Shown here in pieces: positions 50,876 to 60,473 of a stretch of DNA of 64,000 nucleotides; the stretch's first letter is position 1; each line of letters opens with the position of its first letter. Source of the DNA: DASRAU01 sp035638075 (lineage in GTDB: Bacteria > Acidobacteriota > Polarisedimenticolia > Gp22-AA2). Below the pieces are notes generated by a model. It did no database searches, had not been told where the DNA came from, and was given only the letters and a program-made list of their open reading frames with translations. The DNA is taken from positions 248,001-312,000 of the forward strand of contig DASRAU010000034.1 of NCBI GenBank assembly GCA_035638075.1, written 5' to 3'. The translations under genes and the position numbers were made by a program.

Positions 50876-52159
50876 TCAGTTCCTGACGCGGTCGATGCGC
50901 GCCCCCAGGTTCCGGAACTTCTGCACCACCTGCTCGTAGCCGCGGTCGATATGGTACGCGCGGTCGATGAGCGTCTCGCCCTCGGCCAGAAGGCCGGCCA
51001 CGATGAGGCAGGCCGAGGCGCGCAGGTCGCTCGCCATCACCGGCGCGCCGGACAGCGGCGTCGGGCCGGTCACCGTGGCGGTCTCGCCGACCACCTCGAT
51101 GCGCGCCCCCATGCGGCGCAGCTCGCCGACGTGCATGAAGCGGTTGTCGAACACCGTCTCGGTGACGGTCGAAACGCCGCTCGCCGCGGTCAGCAGCGCC
51201 ATGAACTGCGCCTGCAGGTCGGTCGGGAAGGCGGGATGCGGCAGCGTCGTCACGGACGTGGCGCGCAGCGGCCCGCCCGGCACGACCGTCATCGAGGTGC
51301 GGCGCTCGTCGGGCTGGCTGCCGCCCGGGTGCAGCTCGACGCGCGCCCCCGCGGCGCGCATCACCTCGAGCAGCGCCGCGAGGTGCTCCGGTTCGGCGCC
51401 TTCGACGGTGACCTCGCCGCCGGTCGCGGCCGCGGCGATGAGGAACGTGCCGGCCTCGATGCGGTCGGGGATGGCGCGGTGCTCCGAGCCGCGCAGCTTG
51501 CTGACACCGTCGATGGTGATGGTGCCGGTGCCGGCGCCGGCAATCTTCGCGCCGCAGCCGTTGAGGAAGGCGGCGAGGTCGCCGATCTCCGGCTCGAGGG
51601 CGCAGTTGCGCAGCACCGTGCGCCCCTCGGCGAGCGCCGCCGCCATCATGATGTTCTCGGTGCCGGTGACGGTCGGCTTGGCGAACTCGATCTCGGCGCC
51701 GCGCAGGCGCGGGCACTCCGCCAGGACGTAGCCGTGCTCGATGACGACGCGCGCTCCCATCCTGCGCAGCGCGTCGATGTGCAGGTCGATGGGACGCGCG
51801 CCGATGGCGCAACCGCCCGGCAGCGAGACCTTGGCTCGCCCGAGCCGGGCCAGCAGCGGCCCGAGCACCAGGATCGACGCGCGCATCTGGCGCACGAGGT
51901 TGTACGGCGCTTCGGGCTCCTTCGGCTCGCACCCCGAAGCGGAGAGCACGCCCCCTTCGAGCACGAGGTCGCGGATACCCAGATGACGGAGCACCAGCCC
52001 CATCGTCGAGACGTCGCGCACCGAGGGGACGTTCCTGAGGGTGACCGGACCATCGAGCATCAGGAACGCGGCCATCTCCGGAAGGACGGCGTTCTTGGCG
52101 CCGCTGGCGCGCACCTTCCCCGCCAGACGGCAGGGGCCCTGGATGAGGATCTTGTCCAT
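50876..52159 (-). CDS. murA: UDP-N-acetylglucosamine 1-carboxyvinyltransferase
   Basis: A 427-residue MurA. The catalytic Cys lies in SLPGGCAIGARPIDLH, the Lys-Asn pair in GKVRASGAKNAVLP, and the conserved Asp in HPAFPTDLQAQFMALL. Length and inside-out alpha/beta barrel repeats are normal. It transfers enolpyruvate from PEP to UDP-GlcNAc, the first committed step of peptidoglycan synthesis. Cys rather than Asp at the active site predicts fosfomycin sensitivity. Confidence 0.97.
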   Translation of the reverse strand: MDKILIQGPCRLAGKVRASGAKNAVLPEMAAFLMLDGPVTLRNVPSVRDVSTMGLVLRHLGIRDLVLEGGVLSASGCEPKEPEAPYNLVRQMRASILVLGPLLARLGRAKVSLPGGCAIGARPIDLHIDALRRMGARVVIEHGYVLAECPRLRGAEIEFAKPTVTGTENIMMAAALAEGRTVLRNCALEPEIGDLAAFLNGCGAKIAGAGTGTITIDGVSKLRGSEHRAIPDRIEAGTFLIAAAATGGEVTVEGAEPEHLAALLEVMRAAGARVELHPGGSQPDERRTSMTVVPGGPLRATSVTTLPHPAFPTDLQAQFMALLTAASGVSTVTETVFDNRFMHVGELRRMGARIEVVGETATVTGPTPLSGAPVMASDLRASACLIVAGLLAEGETLIDRAYHIDRGYEQVVQKFRNLGARIDRVRN

Positions 52160-52207
52160 CGCCGCCGGCGATTATAGATGGGGCGGCGACGACCGCCTCG
52201 GCGGAAG

Positions 52208-55200
52208 CTACTTCCTGGCCGGTGTGCTCGGTCCCGAACCCGGCGGCGCCGGGGGTGCGCCGGGACAGCCGGACTCGCAGTTCACCGCGACGCGCGGAAG
52301 CGGGGCGCTCTCGGTGCCGTAGCCGGCCGGGCCGTGCGCCGTGCGCTGCTGGATCAGGTAGAAGAAGGCGCGCCCGACGGGCGGGTTCCCGGCGCCGACG
52401 GGTTCGCTCAGCGACGTGCTCGCGGTGTCGCGCGCGAGTGCCCGGACCGAACCGACGTCGAGCGCGCCGTTCGCGACGCGCCAGCCGCCGAGATCGCCGG
52501 TGATGAGGTCGTACCCGGTCGCGCCGGACACGGCCGGCCAGAAGATCCGCACGGCGCCGTTGCCGCTGACCACGGGCTCGAGCTGCATCACGAGCGGTTC
52601 GGGTCCCTGGCCCAGGTCATGAGGCACCGTGACGGTCGCGACCGCCGTCGTGCCGTTGCCGCTCGCGTCCACGGCGCGATAGGTCAGGATGTAGACACGC
52701 CCGGAGCCCTGGCCATCGCGCTCGGCGCGCAGCAGCAGCGACGCATCCGCAGTGCCGATCTCTGCCCCTTGCACGTCCGAGGTCGTCGCGCCGTCGGCGC
52801 TGCCCGCCGCGTCATCCCCTTCGCTGCTGCTCACCGAGACCAGGCTGACCACGACCGATGCGGGACTGCAGGCGTCGGTGGTGTCCCAGGCGACCTGCAC
52901 CGGAACCAGACCGTGGTTCGGGGGCCAGAGCGAGCCGGGATCCGTCTGGAGCGTCAGGGTCGGTGGACGGGTGTCGCGGACGACGAACGTGGCGCTGGTC
53001 GTTCCGGTGTGCCCGGCGCGGTCGGTGACCTTCAAGGTGATGACGTGCGTCCCGAGCGGCAGGTCGAGCGTCAGCGTCTCTCCCGAGCCGAGCAGGCGCT
53101 CGGCGGCGCCGCCGAAATCCTCGTACCAGTCGAACGCCGCGATGTCGTCGTTGGTCCCGGGGGTGGAGTCGGCGTCGGTCGAAGCCGTGCCGTCCAGCGT
53201 GACGGAGCCGCCCAAAGGTCCGCTGCACTCGACCGCCGGCTGGGACGCGATGGCCGCGGCCGGCGCCGAGCCGGTGACCAGTGCGAGAACTCTCTCGGCC
53301 GTGTGCTGGAAGATTCCCGAGCCGGTGGCCGGATGCGTGTTGCCGTCGCTCGCGGTGATCTCGAGCCTGCAGGGCGTGGCCGGGAGGAGCGCCGTGATGT
53401 CGAGCGTGCCCGGCAGAACCGACGCGTACGGAATGTCGATCACCGGCGGCGTGCCGGGAACGAGGATCATCGCAGAGGCCGGTCCGACCGAGACGATCAT
53501 CCAGTCGGTGCCCTCCCCGGGCCCGCCGGACACGGCGGATTGCACCGGCCGGACGCAGATGGGATAGGGCAGCGGCAGATCCGCGAGCGGCAGGAACACG
53601 TCGAACCCTCCATCCGGCTGGCGGCACGTCCCCAGGGCCAGCTCGAAGTCGGGGGCGCCGTCGTCGCAGGAGAGCATCGAGTCGAGGTCGAACAGGTACG
53701 GCTCCGACCCGTTCGCGACGCCGAAGGCGACGCCCCGGCCCGGCTGCCCGTCGGGGAGGTAGCCGCGCCCGCAGTCCATCGTCTCGAACACGTCGAGCAG
53801 CTCCCTCGGCGGCACGACGGTGACCCGCCCCGAGAGCGCCTCCCCCTGCGGGTCGTGCGCCGAGACGGTCGTCTCGATGCGATCCGGGCCCGGGTAGCGG
53901 AAATCCCCGACACTCACCGTCGGCTGGCACGCATCGCCCGAGCCGTCATCGTTCATGTCCTCCTGTCCCGGATTGGCGCTCGCCGGGCAGTTGTCGCAGA
54001 CGTCGCCCGCTCCATCCCCGTCGAGGTCCTGCTGGTCCGCGTTTGGGGTCGACGGACAGTTGTCGCAGATGTTGCCGCGGCCGTCGCCGTCGTTGTCGGG
54101 AAAGGTCGTGCCGAAGTGATTGGGACACATGTCGCAGGCATCTCCGGCGCCATCGCCGTCCTGGTTCTCCTGTCCCGGGTTGGCCGTGAACGGACAGTTG
54201 TCCTGATCGCCGCAGACGCCGTCCCGATCGAGGTCGTTGTCCGCGTCGTGCGGGCAGACATCGCACGCGTCCCCCGGCCCGTCGCCGTCCGAGTCCACCT
54301 GGCCCGGGTTGGCGGCAAGCGGGCAGTTGTCGGGAAGACACACGTTCTGCGGGAAGCCGGGATTGCCGAAGCCGTCTCCGTCGCTGTCGCTGCAGGCGTC
54401 GCAGGCGTCGCCGAGACCATCGTGATCGAAGTCGAGCTGGTTGTTGGGCACCGTCGGGCAGTTGTCCAGCCGGCAGGTATTGGCCGGGAAGCCGGCGTCA
54501 CCGGCGCCATCGTGATCGAGATCGGTGCAGGTGTCGCACACGTCCCCCCCGCTGTCCCCGTCGGCGTCTTCCTGCGCCGGATTCGCGACCGTCGGGCAGT
54601 TGTCGCAGACATCTCCGATGCCGTCGCCGTCGAGATCCGGCTGATCCGGGGTGTAATTGAACAGGCAGTTGTCGTGACAGTCGGTGACCCCGTCGTGATC
54701 CTGGTCGAGGGCGCACAGGGAGGACGCCAGGAACAGGTCGACGCGGCCGGCGTACCCCACGATGCCGCTGGTGAACCCCGGTGAACCGAGGAGCACGTCG
54801 GCTGCGCCGTCGTGGTCGAAGTCTCCCGCGCCGGAGACCGCCGCGCCCAGGTGAGCGTTGATCTGCGTTCCGTAGCTGGTCCAGAGCGGAGCGAAGTCAA
54901 GCCCGCCCGCTCGCCCCAGGTAGAGGGAGGCTTTCCCTTCCTCGTAGGGGCCGTACAGCTGGTCGCCGACGATCACGTCGGCGTAGCCGTCGGCGTTCAC
55001 ATCCCCCGCGGCCGCGAGCGACGCGCCGTAGTCGTTGCCATAAGGACCGGGGATGCTCCACGCCGGCGACGTCCGCAGTCCCGCCGCCGAACCGAGGTAC
55101 AGAGCGGTGGTGCCTCCCCAGCCGACGAGAATGTCGCCGTACCCGTCCCCGTTCACGTCGCCGAGGCCGGCGACCTCTCCGAGCCGCCCGTTCGTCACCG

Positions 55201-57637
55201 GCCGCACGATCTTCAAAGAAGGAACGTCGTCGATCCCGCCTGGTTTGCCGTAATAAACGCGCACCTCCGAGACGGAGACGCCGAGCACGGAATGAATGGG
55301 CAACGTGATCAGGACGTCGTCGAACCCGTCCCCGTTGACATCGGGCGCGATCGCGACGGCGGGTCCGACAAACGAATCGACATCGCTGAGGAGGGTTTTC
55401 TGCACGGTCCCTCGGTGGGTGTAGACGACCACGCGAGGCCGGACACCGGGGTTGAGAGGGTTCCCATTGCCGGCGACGAGGAAATCCGGGAAGCCGTCGC
55501 CATCGATGTCCCCGCCGCCGGCCACGGCGCTGCCGAATTGGGCGAACGGGTCATTGCCGAACTGCGTGACCGTCGGGCCGGCGGGCCCTCCGTGGAACAG
55601 GTACGCCGCACCATACGAGCCCGCCAGCGTCTGGAACGAGTAGGAGTAGTAGCCGGGGGCGCCGACGATGAAATCGTCGTAGCCGTCATGGTCCAGATCG
55701 CCGATGCCGGCGACGGCGGCTCCGAACGCGGCCTTCCTGGGCGACGAGTTCGACCCGGCATAAACCTGGGTCCCGGCGTACGTCCAGTCCGGCGCGCGGA
55801 ACGCGCCGGCCGGCGATCCGTAATAAAGATTGATACGTCCTTCGACGTCCCCCGGCGCTCCGGCGACCACGTCGTCGATCCCGTCGCCGTTCACGTCTCC
55901 CACGTTCGCCAGGCTCGTGCCCAGGCTCCCTGACTGAAGCGATGACGCGATGCGGCAATCGACGGGGAGGCCGTCGTCGATTTCGCCGTCGCAATCGTTG
56001 TCGACACCGTCGCAGATCTCCGGGTTCCCGGGCAGGGGCGGAGGCGCGTTGCAGAAGGCCGTTCCGTCAGCGGCGCAGGTGACGGTGCCGAGCTGCCGGC
56101 AGAGTCCCGACCCCACGTAGCAGAAGGTCCCGACCGAGAAGCCTTCGTCGATGAGGTGGTTGCAATTGTCGTCGACGAAGTTGCAGAGTTCGGCGGCGTT
56201 CGGATGCCTCGAGGGGACGCCGTCGTCGCAGTCGGCGTTCGGCCCGGTGGTGCAATAACCGTCGCCGTCGGCGTCGGTCCCGCAGGGGACGACGACCGGT
56301 CCGAAGAAGAGAAAGGCGGCCCCCTGGTCCGCCTGCGCGAAATCCTGCAAGGGCGTGCCCACCAGGACATTGGCGCGATGGTCGCCGTCGGTGTCCCCGG
56401 CTCCCGCGAAGACCTGGCCAAATCCCTCGGTGTTGACTCCATTCGCGATCCATGCCGGCCCCGTCGCCAGCCCCGCGGCTCCCCCCAGGTAGATCTCGAC
56501 GCTGGGAGAAGGGGTCGCGGTCGGGATCGTCCCGCTGGTGATGACGTCGTCGAAGCCGTCCCCATCGACGTCTCCGGCGTTTTTGGCCGTGGTCCCGCCG
56601 CGCCATGACGTGGCGACGGGGCCCGAAGGGGAGCCGCGCAAGAGCATCGATCCGCCGTAGGCGCAACCGACGACGAGGTCGCTGTACTGATCGCCGTCGA
56701 AGTGTCCCGAAGTCAGCGAGCAGCCGAACGTGATGGCCTGGAAGCCATCACAGAACGGAAGCTGCCCCATCATGGTCCAGGCGGGCGTGGTCGAGAGGAA
56801 TGTGGCGGAGCCGTAATAGAGGTAGACCCTGCCCGTGTGGCAGTTTTCCTGATAGCCCGGCTCACCGACGATGAAGTCGTCGTAGCCGTCCCCGTTGACG
56901 TCTCCCGCCCCCGACACCGTCGAGCCGAAGGGACCGCTCGGGCTGAATCCGCCCGACACGACCGAGACCGGAGTCGATGTCAGCCCCGCCTGGGAACCGA
57001 GATACAGGAAGGCCCTTCCGGCGCTGCCCCCGAGCCCGGGAGCTCCCACGATCAGGTCGTCATAGCCGTCATTGTTGACGTCCCCGGCCGGCGCGACCGC
57101 AGCTCCGAATCGATCCAAAACGCCTGCATGACCGACCCACGCCGGAGTCGCGGCCGGCCCCGAGGCGGAGCCGAGATACAGGGAGGCTCGCCCGAGAGAA
57201 TCCGGCCTGCCGATGGCATCCGGGAAGAGCGAGTCAGGCTCTCCGACGATAACGTCATCGAAGCCGTCCCCGTTGACATCGCCGGCCGAGGCCACGGCCG
57301 AACCGAATCCACCGATGGCGCCGTCGGCAGTCCAGACGGGGGTGGTGGAGGGACCGAGCGGGGAGCCGAGATAGACGAGCGCGCGCCCTTCGTGCAGGTT
57401 GGCGCTGGACGGGCTGTCATAGCCCGGTTCGCCGACGATGACGTCGTCGATGCCGTCGCCGTTGACGTCCCCGGCGGAGGCCACGCTCGCTCCGAGATGG
57501 CCCGCGGCCTGGCCGCCCGCCACCCTCCAGGTCGGGGAGCCTCCCGGAAGCGGCGCTCCTCCCAGGGCGAGACCGCAGATGGCGAAGACCGCGACGCGAA
57601 GAAAGAGCCGGCCGGGCCCGGACAGTCGATTCGACAT
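52208..57637 (-). CDS. Giant secreted FG-GAP / MopE-motif / thrombospondin-type-3 protein
   Basis: A protein of about 1809 residues with a signal-type N-terminus (FLRVAVFAICGLALGG). Order of parts: seven or so integrin-alpha FG-GAP repeats (SAGDVNGDGIDDVIVGEPGY; about 40-460); two metal-binding MopE-type motifs (CNFVDDNCNHLIDEG and CDGVDNDCDGEIDDG; 486-560); a second FG-GAP set (580-960); about ten thrombospondin-type-3 repeats (DLDGDGIGDVCDNCPTVANP; 975-1230); then a mixed Ig-like part including a PKD/HYR-type ending (GTHVITLKVTDRAGHTGTTS; about 1530) and a C-terminal Ig-like module. The many Asp-rich loops should bind calcium. It is likely a surface adhesin or matrix protein. ATG at 57637 follows GGAGGACGAA. 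Confidence 0.9.
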   Translation of the reverse strand: MSNRLSGPGRLFLRVAVFAICGLALGGAPLPGGSPTWRVAGGQAAGHLGASVASAGDVNGDGIDDVIVGEPGYDSPSSANLHEGRALVYLGSPLGPSTTPVWTADGAIGGFGSAVASAGDVNGDGFDDVIVGEPDSLFPDAIGRPDSLGRASLYLGSASGPAATPAWVGHAGVLDRFGAAVAPAGDVNNDGYDDLIVGAPGLGGSAGRAFLYLGSQAGLTSTPVSVVSGGFSPSGPFGSTVSGAGDVNGDGYDDFIVGEPGYQENCHTGRVYLYYGSATFLSTTPAWTMMGQLPFCDGFQAITFGCSLTSGHFDGDQYSDLVVGCAYGGSMLLRGSPSGPVATSWRGGTTAKNAGDVDGDGFDDVITSGTIPTATPSPSVEIYLGGAAGLATGPAWIANGVNTEGFGQVFAGAGDTDGDHRANVLVGTPLQDFAQADQGAAFLFFGPVVVPCGTDADGDGYCTTGPNADCDDGVPSRHPNAAELCNFVDDNCNHLIDEGFSVGTFCYVGSGLCRQLGTVTCAADGTAFCNAPPPLPGNPEICDGVDNDCDGEIDDGLPVDCRIASSLQSGSLGTSLANVGDVNGDGIDDVVAGAPGDVEGRINLYYGSPAGAFRAPDWTYAGTQVYAGSNSSPRKAAFGAAVAGIGDLDHDGYDDFIVGAPGYYSYSFQTLAGSYGAAYLFHGGPAGPTVTQFGNDPFAQFGSAVAGGGDIDGDGFPDFLVAGNGNPLNPGVRPRVVVYTHRGTVQKTLLSDVDSFVGPAVAIAPDVNGDGFDDVLITLPIHSVLGVSVSEVRVYYGKPGGIDDVPSLKIVRPVTNGRLGEVAGLGDVNGDGYGDILVGWGGTTALYLGSAAGLRTSPAWSIPGPYGNDYGASLAAAGDVNADGYADVIVGDQLYGPYEEGKASLYLGRAGGLDFAPLWTSYGTQINAHLGAAVSGAGDFDHDGAADVLLGSPGFTSGIVGYAGRVDLFLASSLCALDQDHDGVTDCHDNCLFNYTPDQPDLDGDGIGDVCDNCPTVANPAQEDADGDSGGDVCDTCTDLDHDGAGDAGFPANTCRLDNCPTVPNNQLDFDHDGLGDACDACSDSDGDGFGNPGFPQNVCLPDNCPLAANPGQVDSDGDGPGDACDVCPHDADNDLDRDGVCGDQDNCPFTANPGQENQDGDGAGDACDMCPNHFGTTFPDNDGDGRGNICDNCPSTPNADQQDLDGDGAGDVCDNCPASANPGQEDMNDDGSGDACQPTVSVGDFRYPGPDRIETTVSAHDPQGEALSGRVTVVPPRELLDVFETMDCGRGYLPDGQPGRGVAFGVANGSEPYLFDLDSMLSCDDGAPDFELALGTCRQPDGGFDVFLPLADLPLPYPICVRPVQSAVSGGPGEGTDWMIVSVGPASAMILVPGTPPVIDIPYASVLPGTLDITALLPATPCRLEITASDGNTHPATGSGIFQHTAERVLALVTGSAPAAAIASQPAVECSGPLGGSVTLDGTASTDADSTPGTNDDIAAFDWYEDFGGAAERLLGSGETLTLDLPLGTHVITLKVTDRAGHTGTTSATFVVRDTRPPTLTLQTDPGSLWPPNHGLVPVQVAWDTTDACSPASVVVSLVSVSSSEGDDAAGSADGATTSDVQGAEIGTADASLLLRAERDGQGSGRVYILTYRAVDASGNGTTAVATVTVPHDLGQGPEPLVMQLEPVVSGNGAVRIFWPAVSGATGYDLITGDLGGWRVANGALDVGSVRALARDTASTSLSEPVGAGNPPVGRAFFYLIQQRTAHGPAGYGTESAPLPRVAVNCESGCPGAPPAPPGSGPSTPARK

Positions 57638-57708
57638 TTCGTCCTCCCGCCTGCGGCGCGATGCTGGAGCGGACGTTCCCTGCCTGGACACGGACGAGCG
57701 AATGCCTA

Positions 57709-57737
57709 GGAATACCGCGAAGCATCCGGTCTGTCAA
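57709..57737 (-). promoter_or_regulatory. Candidate promoter of the FG-GAP gene
   Basis: TTGACA (57737-57732), a 17-base spacer and TATTCC (57714-57709) on the minus strand, about 70 bases before the start codon. The -35 is perfect and the -10 fair. It starts 25 bases upstream of the -10 inside the short gap after the TPR gene, so the giant gene can be transcribed separately. Confidence 0.45.
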
Positions 57738-57762
57738 TCAATTACCCCCGGGCGACCGGCCG

Positions 57763-59784
57763 CTATTTCACGTCCGGCGCGGCGGCTTTGACCTTGGCCA
57801 GCAGGTCCTTCGCGGCGGCGGCGATCCGGTCGTCGGGCTTGTCGTCGAGCACCTGGTGGAGCAGCGCGGCGGCCGCCTTGAAGTCGCGCTTCTGGTACTT
57901 CTCGACCGCCTGGTTGTATCGGGAGACCTGGCGGTCCTCCGCCTGCGCCTGGCGCGCGGTGGCGAGGTACTCGCGCGCCTGGCGGCCGACCTCGGTGTCG
58001 TTGCCTTCCTTCGCGACCTGGTCGAAGGCGGCGATGGCCTCGTCGAAGTCCCGGGCGTTGAAGCGGGCCACGCCGTCGTTGAACAGCGTGATGAGGCGGT
58101 TCGTCGAGGTCGTCCCCTCCATCTCGGCGAGGATGCCGTCGATCTCCTTCTGCTCTTCGGTGGACGGGGCGCGCGCGCGCAGCTTGCGGAGCGACGCGAG
58201 GCCTCCCTCGATGTCGCCCTTCTGCACCCGCGCTTGCGCCTCGGCGACGTCCGCGCGCAGCAGCACCGCCTCGCCGGCGGCTCTCTCCTGAGGGTCGCTG
58301 CTGTGGCGGACGACGCGCTCGATGAGGTCTTCGGCGCGCTGCCGCTTGCCGGAGCGCACGTACAGCTCGGCGAGATCGACCGCGACGTCGACGCGTCCCG
58401 GCGCGAGGGTGAGCGCTTTTTCGAGCGCGGCGATCCCCGGCGACACGTCGCCGCTGTCGAAGGCCCAGGTGGATCCGAGCCCGGCCCAGGCCTCGACGAT
58501 GTCGGGAGAGTCCTTGAGCGCGCGCCGGAACAGATCGCGCGCCTGCAGGAGCGCCTTCGGCACGTCCCCGACCTCGCGGCGGACCATGACGCCGGGAGGG
58601 AAGGTGCGCTCCACCAGGCTGTAGGCGTAGAGCAGCGCGATCGACGGGTCGTCCGGAGCGAGCTTCAGCGCCTTGTCGAAGAGCGCGCTCGCCTCCTTGA
58701 AGCGGCCGCGCGTGTGCTCGAGCTGGCCGAGCGCCGCCCAGGCCGGGCCGTGCTTCGGGTCGAGGGCCACGGCGCGGCGCAGGTGCCGCTCCGCCTGCTT
58801 CTCCCGGCTCGGATCGAGATGGAGCAGGTAGTCGCCGAGCCGGTAGAGCAGCTCGGCACGCGGAACGGGGGTCGCGGCCGGAAGCCGCACCGCGTCCAGC
58901 GAGCCGAGCTCCTCGTCGACACCCGTGTAGCGGTCGGCCTTGACGTAAGCGCGCAGCCGCTCGAGAAGCGCCCGCCGGTCCTCCCCGAGCATCGGCTGAA
59001 TGTGCTCGCGCAGTGATCCCCCGCGCTTGATGCCGCGCAAAAACGAGCCCCCCTCGCCGCCGTTCCCGAACGCCAGGAGGTGAACCAGCGCCCATGACTC
59101 GGCATAGAAGGTCCCCAGGCGCGACCCTTCCTGGTAATCGCGCGAGCCGGTATCGATGGCGAAGAGCTGGTCGAGCGGCATCAACGGGTTGTGCGCCAGC
59201 CAGTCGCGGTGGTGATCGAGCGGCGCGCCGAGATGGGCCGACGTTCCCTGCAGCGCGAACGTGCTGAAAGTCTCGGCCATGCCCTCGTCGAGCCACAGGG
59301 GGATGTCGGTGAAGTTGTTGTTCAGGAAGAAGTGCAGGTACTCGTGGAAGACCACCTGCCACGGGTCGCCCCCGGTCACGCCGGCGTTGACCGCGATGCT
59401 GTTGCCGTCGCGATGCTTCACGAAGAACCCGGCGATGTCGGTGCGCAGGCGGTAGGGGCGGTAGTGCTCCTGGTCCTTGAAGATGAAGACGACGGTTGGG
59501 ACCGGCGAACGGGCTTCGAGGTCCGTGCCCAGCCTGAGCAGCGCGGCACGGAAGGTCTCGATCTGGCGCGCCAGCTCGGCGGTGCGCTCGGGGGCCGCAT
59601 CGCTGAAGATGAGGAAGTGCGGCGCCTGCAGACGAATCCACCGGTCGGACTCGGCGGGCAGCCCTTCGGGGACGACCTCGGCCCGGGCCGGCGCCGCCTG
59701 CCCCAGAAGAAGGAAGGCCGCCGCCACGAGGGCCAGGGCCCGGGACAGGGTGGCAGGCGCGCTCACGCAGGGATTCTGCACCAC
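57763..59784 (-). CDS. Exported TPR protein with M-type HExxH peptidase-like domain
   Basis: A 673-residue protein with a signal peptide (LALVAAAFLLLGQAAPARA). The N-terminal domain contains HFLIFSDAAPERTAELARQI, the zinc motif VVFHEYLHFFLNN and a downstream Glu region (PLWLDEGMAETFSTFAL), as in DUF1570/peptidase-MA-like proteins. The rest consists of tetratricopeptide repeats (AWAALGQLEHTRGRFKEASA and similar). It may be a periplasmic protease or a protease-derived scaffold; cleavage activity is inference. GTG 59784 or GTG 59766 may be the start; the second gives a shorter signal. Confidence 0.82.
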   Translation of the reverse strand: MVQNPCVSAPATLSRALALVAAAFLLLGQAAPARAEVVPEGLPAESDRWIRLQAPHFLIFSDAAPERTAELARQIETFRAALLRLGTDLEARSPVPTVVFIFKDQEHYRPYRLRTDIAGFFVKHRDGNSIAVNAGVTGGDPWQVVFHEYLHFFLNNNFTDIPLWLDEGMAETFSTFALQGTSAHLGAPLDHHRDWLAHNPLMPLDQLFAIDTGSRDYQEGSRLGTFYAESWALVHLLAFGNGGEGGSFLRGIKRGGSLREHIQPMLGEDRRALLERLRAYVKADRYTGVDEELGSLDAVRLPAATPVPRAELLYRLGDYLLHLDPSREKQAERHLRRAVALDPKHGPAWAALGQLEHTRGRFKEASALFDKALKLAPDDPSIALLYAYSLVERTFPPGVMVRREVGDVPKALLQARDLFRRALKDSPDIVEAWAGLGSTWAFDSGDVSPGIAALEKALTLAPGRVDVAVDLAELYVRSGKRQRAEDLIERVVRHSSDPQERAAGEAVLLRADVAEAQARVQKGDIEGGLASLRKLRARAPSTEEQKEIDGILAEMEGTTSTNRLITLFNDGVARFNARDFDEAIAAFDQVAKEGNDTEVGRQAREYLATARQAQAEDRQVSRYNQAVEKYQKRDFKAAAALLHQVLDDKPDDRIAAAAKDLLAKVKAAAPDVK

Positions 59785-59818
59785 GTTGCGTATAATCCCG
59801 CCCGGTTCAGGAGGAGTC

Positions 59819-60151
59819 GTGCCGCTCTACGAGTACGAATGCAAGCGCTGCCACCATCGCTTCGAGCGGATCCAGAAGTTCAGCGACCCGCTCGTGAGGA
59901 AGTGCCCGAAGTGCAAGGTCGGGCGCGTCGAGAAGCTCATCTCCGCCCCGGCGGTCCAGTTCAAGGGGACCGGCTGGTACGTCACCGACTACGGCGGCAA
60001 GAAGGGGGGCGGCGAGAAGTCCGGGGGCGACAAGGGGGACTCGGGCGGCAAGGACAGCTCCGAGAAGAGCGCCTCGTCTTCCTCGGACAAGAAAGACTCC
60101 GGGAAATCCTCGGGAAAAAGCGGCGACTCGGGGAAATCGTCAAAGAGCTGA
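59819..60151 (+). CDS. FmdB-family zinc-ribbon protein
   Basis: A 110-residue protein. The FmdB-type zinc ribbon has two CxxC pairs (YEYECKRCHHRFERIQK and VRKCPKCKVGRVEKLIS). The C-terminal 50 residues are Gly, Ser and Lys-rich and disordered. Such proteins are thought to regulate or bind nucleic acids; the role is not known. The GTG start at 59819 follows AGGAGG with good spacing. It is divergent from the TPR gene over a 34-base gap. Confidence 0.9.
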   Translation: MPLYEYECKRCHHRFERIQKFSDPLVRKCPKCKVGRVEKLISAPAVQFKGTGWYVTDYGGKKGGGEKSGGDKGDSGGKDSSEKSASSSSDKKDSGKSSGKSGDSGKSSKS

Positions 60152-60203
60152 CGCGCCGTTTCGCTTGACTCCGCAGCGGGCCGGAACCCACATTCCGGCT
60201 GTC

Positions 60204-60464
60204 ATGAGCGCCAAGCCGCCGGCCGCCGCCAACGCTGTCGAAGCCGAACAGACCGAGTCCCTCGACTTCGAAGCCGAATACGCGCTCGAGGCGCCGGTGA
60301 AGTGCCCCCTCTGCAAGTCTTCGGTGAAGACGCTCAACGTGCTGCGGATGCTGCGTTCGCGCGTGAACTTCACGTCGAACCTGCCGCGGCGCGGCTGGGT
60401 CGCGACCTGCCCCTCCTGTCACGGCATCGTGACGGTCGGCGTGGCGTCGCTGCTGACCTCCTAG
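60204..60464 (+). CDS. Small zinc-ribbon protein
   Basis: An 86-residue protein with a four-Cys zinc ribbon split by a basic segment: APVKCPLCKSSVKTLNVLRM and GWVATCPSCHGIVTVG. The N-terminal 35 residues are acidic and disordered. No family is recognised. The ATG at 60204 has a poor ribosome site; a start at 60165 is possible. It follows the FmdB gene by 52 bases and may be co-transcribed with it. Confidence 0.6.
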   Translation: MSAKPPAAANAVEAEQTESLDFEAEYALEAPVKCPLCKSSVKTLNVLRMLRSRVNFTSNLPRRGWVATCPSCHGIVTVGVASLLTS

Positions 60465-60473
60465 TTTTTTCCT

